Part shown: one piece after another, positions 45,099 to 46,304 of the stretch | Numbering within the stretch: position 1 is the stretch's first letter | Layout: each line of letters opens with the position of its first letter | DNA from: Perkinsus olseni | Lineage: Eukaryota > Perkinsozoa > Perkinsida | Reading direction: 5' to 3' | DNA length: 46,304 bases | Assembly (NCBI GenBank): GCA_013115125.1 | Contig: JABANN010000260.1 | Location: 1 to 46,304, forward strand | Notes under the pieces: generated by a model | Database searches by the model: none | Seen by the model: the letters and a program-made list of their open reading frames with translations, nothing else | Told to the model about the DNA's origin: nothing | Translations under genes and position numbers: made by a program

Positions 45099-46234
45099 TC
45101 AGTATAGGTTGAGCTCTTCCTCCTCTTCCTCAGCGTTGAGCAGTTCATCCCATTCAGCATCATCATCATTATCTGAATCACATCAGCATCGGCTGCCTGC
45201 CACCTATTCTTGATCCTTCTGTCAGTACGCTGTTTACCTGCATCATCGTAGTCGTCCACATCCGTTACAATAGGGGGCTCCTCTTCCTCAAGAGCATCAC
45301 GCCCTCCATTCTGCTTTCTCCTCTCGTGGAACTCCTCACGGAGGCGTTGTCGCTCATCCCTGGCTCCTGCATCATCATTCCCGGTAGACTGCTGCTGCTG
45401 CTGTTGGCGAGCTTTCGGTTGCTTCGGCGGGCGAAGGGCTACCGATGCGCAGGGAATGGGAAATAGGGAGTGGAGAATGTGGTGATGGTATTACATATCG
45501 AGGGTAGGTCCAACATCTCCTTCATATTAGGTGACTCCCCGGAGTCACATTCCTTCATGAAGGACACTGATAAGGATTATGATGATGATGAGGCTAGGAT
45601 ATGGTATGATTACCTGCATCATAGTCCCTCTCTAGCTGCTTACCCTTATCGACAAGAGGTAGTACTTCTACCATACCTTGATGATAATAGACGAGACTAG
45701 GATACCCCACATCCCCTTATCATTACCTTTAGTGAGACCATCAAGATCTACCTTCCTATCAGGAGTATTCAAGCACATGAAAGATAGGGACTTGCTGCCA
45801 CCCTTCTTCCACTTGCCATCCCTATGGCCGCCGCCCTCCTTCAATGGTACAATAGCAGGATCGAGCTTCAACTAAATAGGGGAGCGCCGTCATTGAAAGC
45901 GTTACTGTTGGTGTAGAGATCACTCTGTATTTAGAGGTGTCCAGAGCCACAACACGCAGCCCTCTATGGGACTTCATTGCATTCCGTAAGACCTTCTTCA
46001 CTTGATCAGGGAACTTGGAGCGGTACCTACAAGTGGCTCCTCCGGCAAGAGTCGTCCGGCAAAAAATAGAAATACCCGATGAGAAGGCATCTCTGACGGC
46101 TGAGGCACATACCGTCCAGTTGCTTGGCGTTCTTGGCGAACCTGCAATTCACCGGGTGATAGTACCACAAATACAGACGAACTATGGGTTCCGGCTACTG
46201 CTGCCGCTACTGCTGCCGCTACTGCTACTGCTGA

Positions 46235-46304
<70 letters not shown>
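45099..46304 (-). CDS. Unrecognised protein with acidic C-terminus (partial, 5' end outside)
   Basis: It enters from the right edge. If intron 46142-46182 is removed, the open frame upstream is (ACA)n, i.e. a poly-Thr run then Ala/Val-rich sequence, joined to SSPRTPSNWTVCASAVRDAF. It continues SSGISIFCRTTLAGGATCRY, RSKFPDQVKKVLRNAMKSHR and GLRVVALDTSKY, then PAIVPLKEGGGHRDGKWKKG and SKSLSFMCLNTPDRKVDLDG, which together look like a PH-type beta sandwich, but this is only an impression. The C-terminus has poly-Gln (ARQQQQQQSTG), a charged helix (RDERQRLREEFHERRKQ) and an acidic end (DDAEWDELLNAEEEEEELNL), with a stop at 45099-45101. The acidic tail would suit a nuclear protein. Function is not assigned. 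Confidence 0.5.
46235..46304. repeat. (GTT)n microsatellite at window edge
   Basis: There are 70 uninterrupted bases of GTT repeat (23 units), continuing past the window. On the minus strand it is (AAC)n and, in the frame that splices into the gene at 45099, would encode poly-threonine. Confidence 0.95.

Overview
The window looks like nuclear DNA of a protist with a compact, intron-dense genome. The best guess is an alveolate, possibly a Perkinsus or dinoflagellate relative, but this rests on gene content and intron style and not on any database match. Evidence for a eukaryote is that most genes can only be read by removing many GT-AG introns of about 25-80 nt. In the ion-channel gene 13 introns can be placed to the base (26-65 nt), and one GC-AG intron is seen elsewhere. 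The gene set is a ciliary-type TPR protein, a USP36-type deubiquitinase, a DHX34-type helicase, a CTD-kinase-type CDK, an LMBD1 membrane protein and a SulP-STAS-cNMP transporter. No retroelement, virus-like element, CRISPR array or rRNA gene was seen.

Layout. 1-4875 (-): 3' part of a TPR protein resembling CFAP70. 5077-6574 (-): unrecognised multi-exon gene. 6575-7932: divergent intergenic region with a small element bounded by 26-bp inverted repeats. 7933-9819 (+): intronless Q/P/A-rich protein with LC8-type motifs. 10271/10415-12555 (+): single-domain voltage-gated cation channel with EF-hands. 13151-17815 (+): large membrane family 2 glycosyltransferase. 18421-19703 and 19867-21291 (-): tandem pair of fatty acid hydroxylase/sterol desaturase-superfamily paralogs. 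21575-24718 (+): USP36/42-like deubiquitinase. 25022-26909 (+): unknown multi-pass membrane protein. 27167-28156 (+): coiled-coil protein with a CxxC. 28287-33488 (+): DHX34-like helicase. 33636-34799 (+): single-exon unknown. 35913-38080 (+): LMBD1-like protein. 38429-40708 (-): CDK9/12-like kinase. 41297-44867 (-): SulP-STAS-cNMP transporter. 45099 to past 46304 (-): unknown protein with an acidic tail, ending in the window at a (GTT)n tract.

The genes do not form one pathway. They read as a normal gene-dense chromosomal stretch: RNA/ribosome maintenance (USP36-like, DHX34-like, CDK), membrane and lipid functions (hydroxylases, glycosyltransferase, LMBD1, SulP) and excitability/cilia (channel, CFAP70-like). 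Five consecutive genes from 21575 to 34799 share the + strand with gaps of 130-303 bp. All multi-exon coordinates are outer CDS limits. Exon joins were worked out by hand from frame and splice sites, and some are uncertain.
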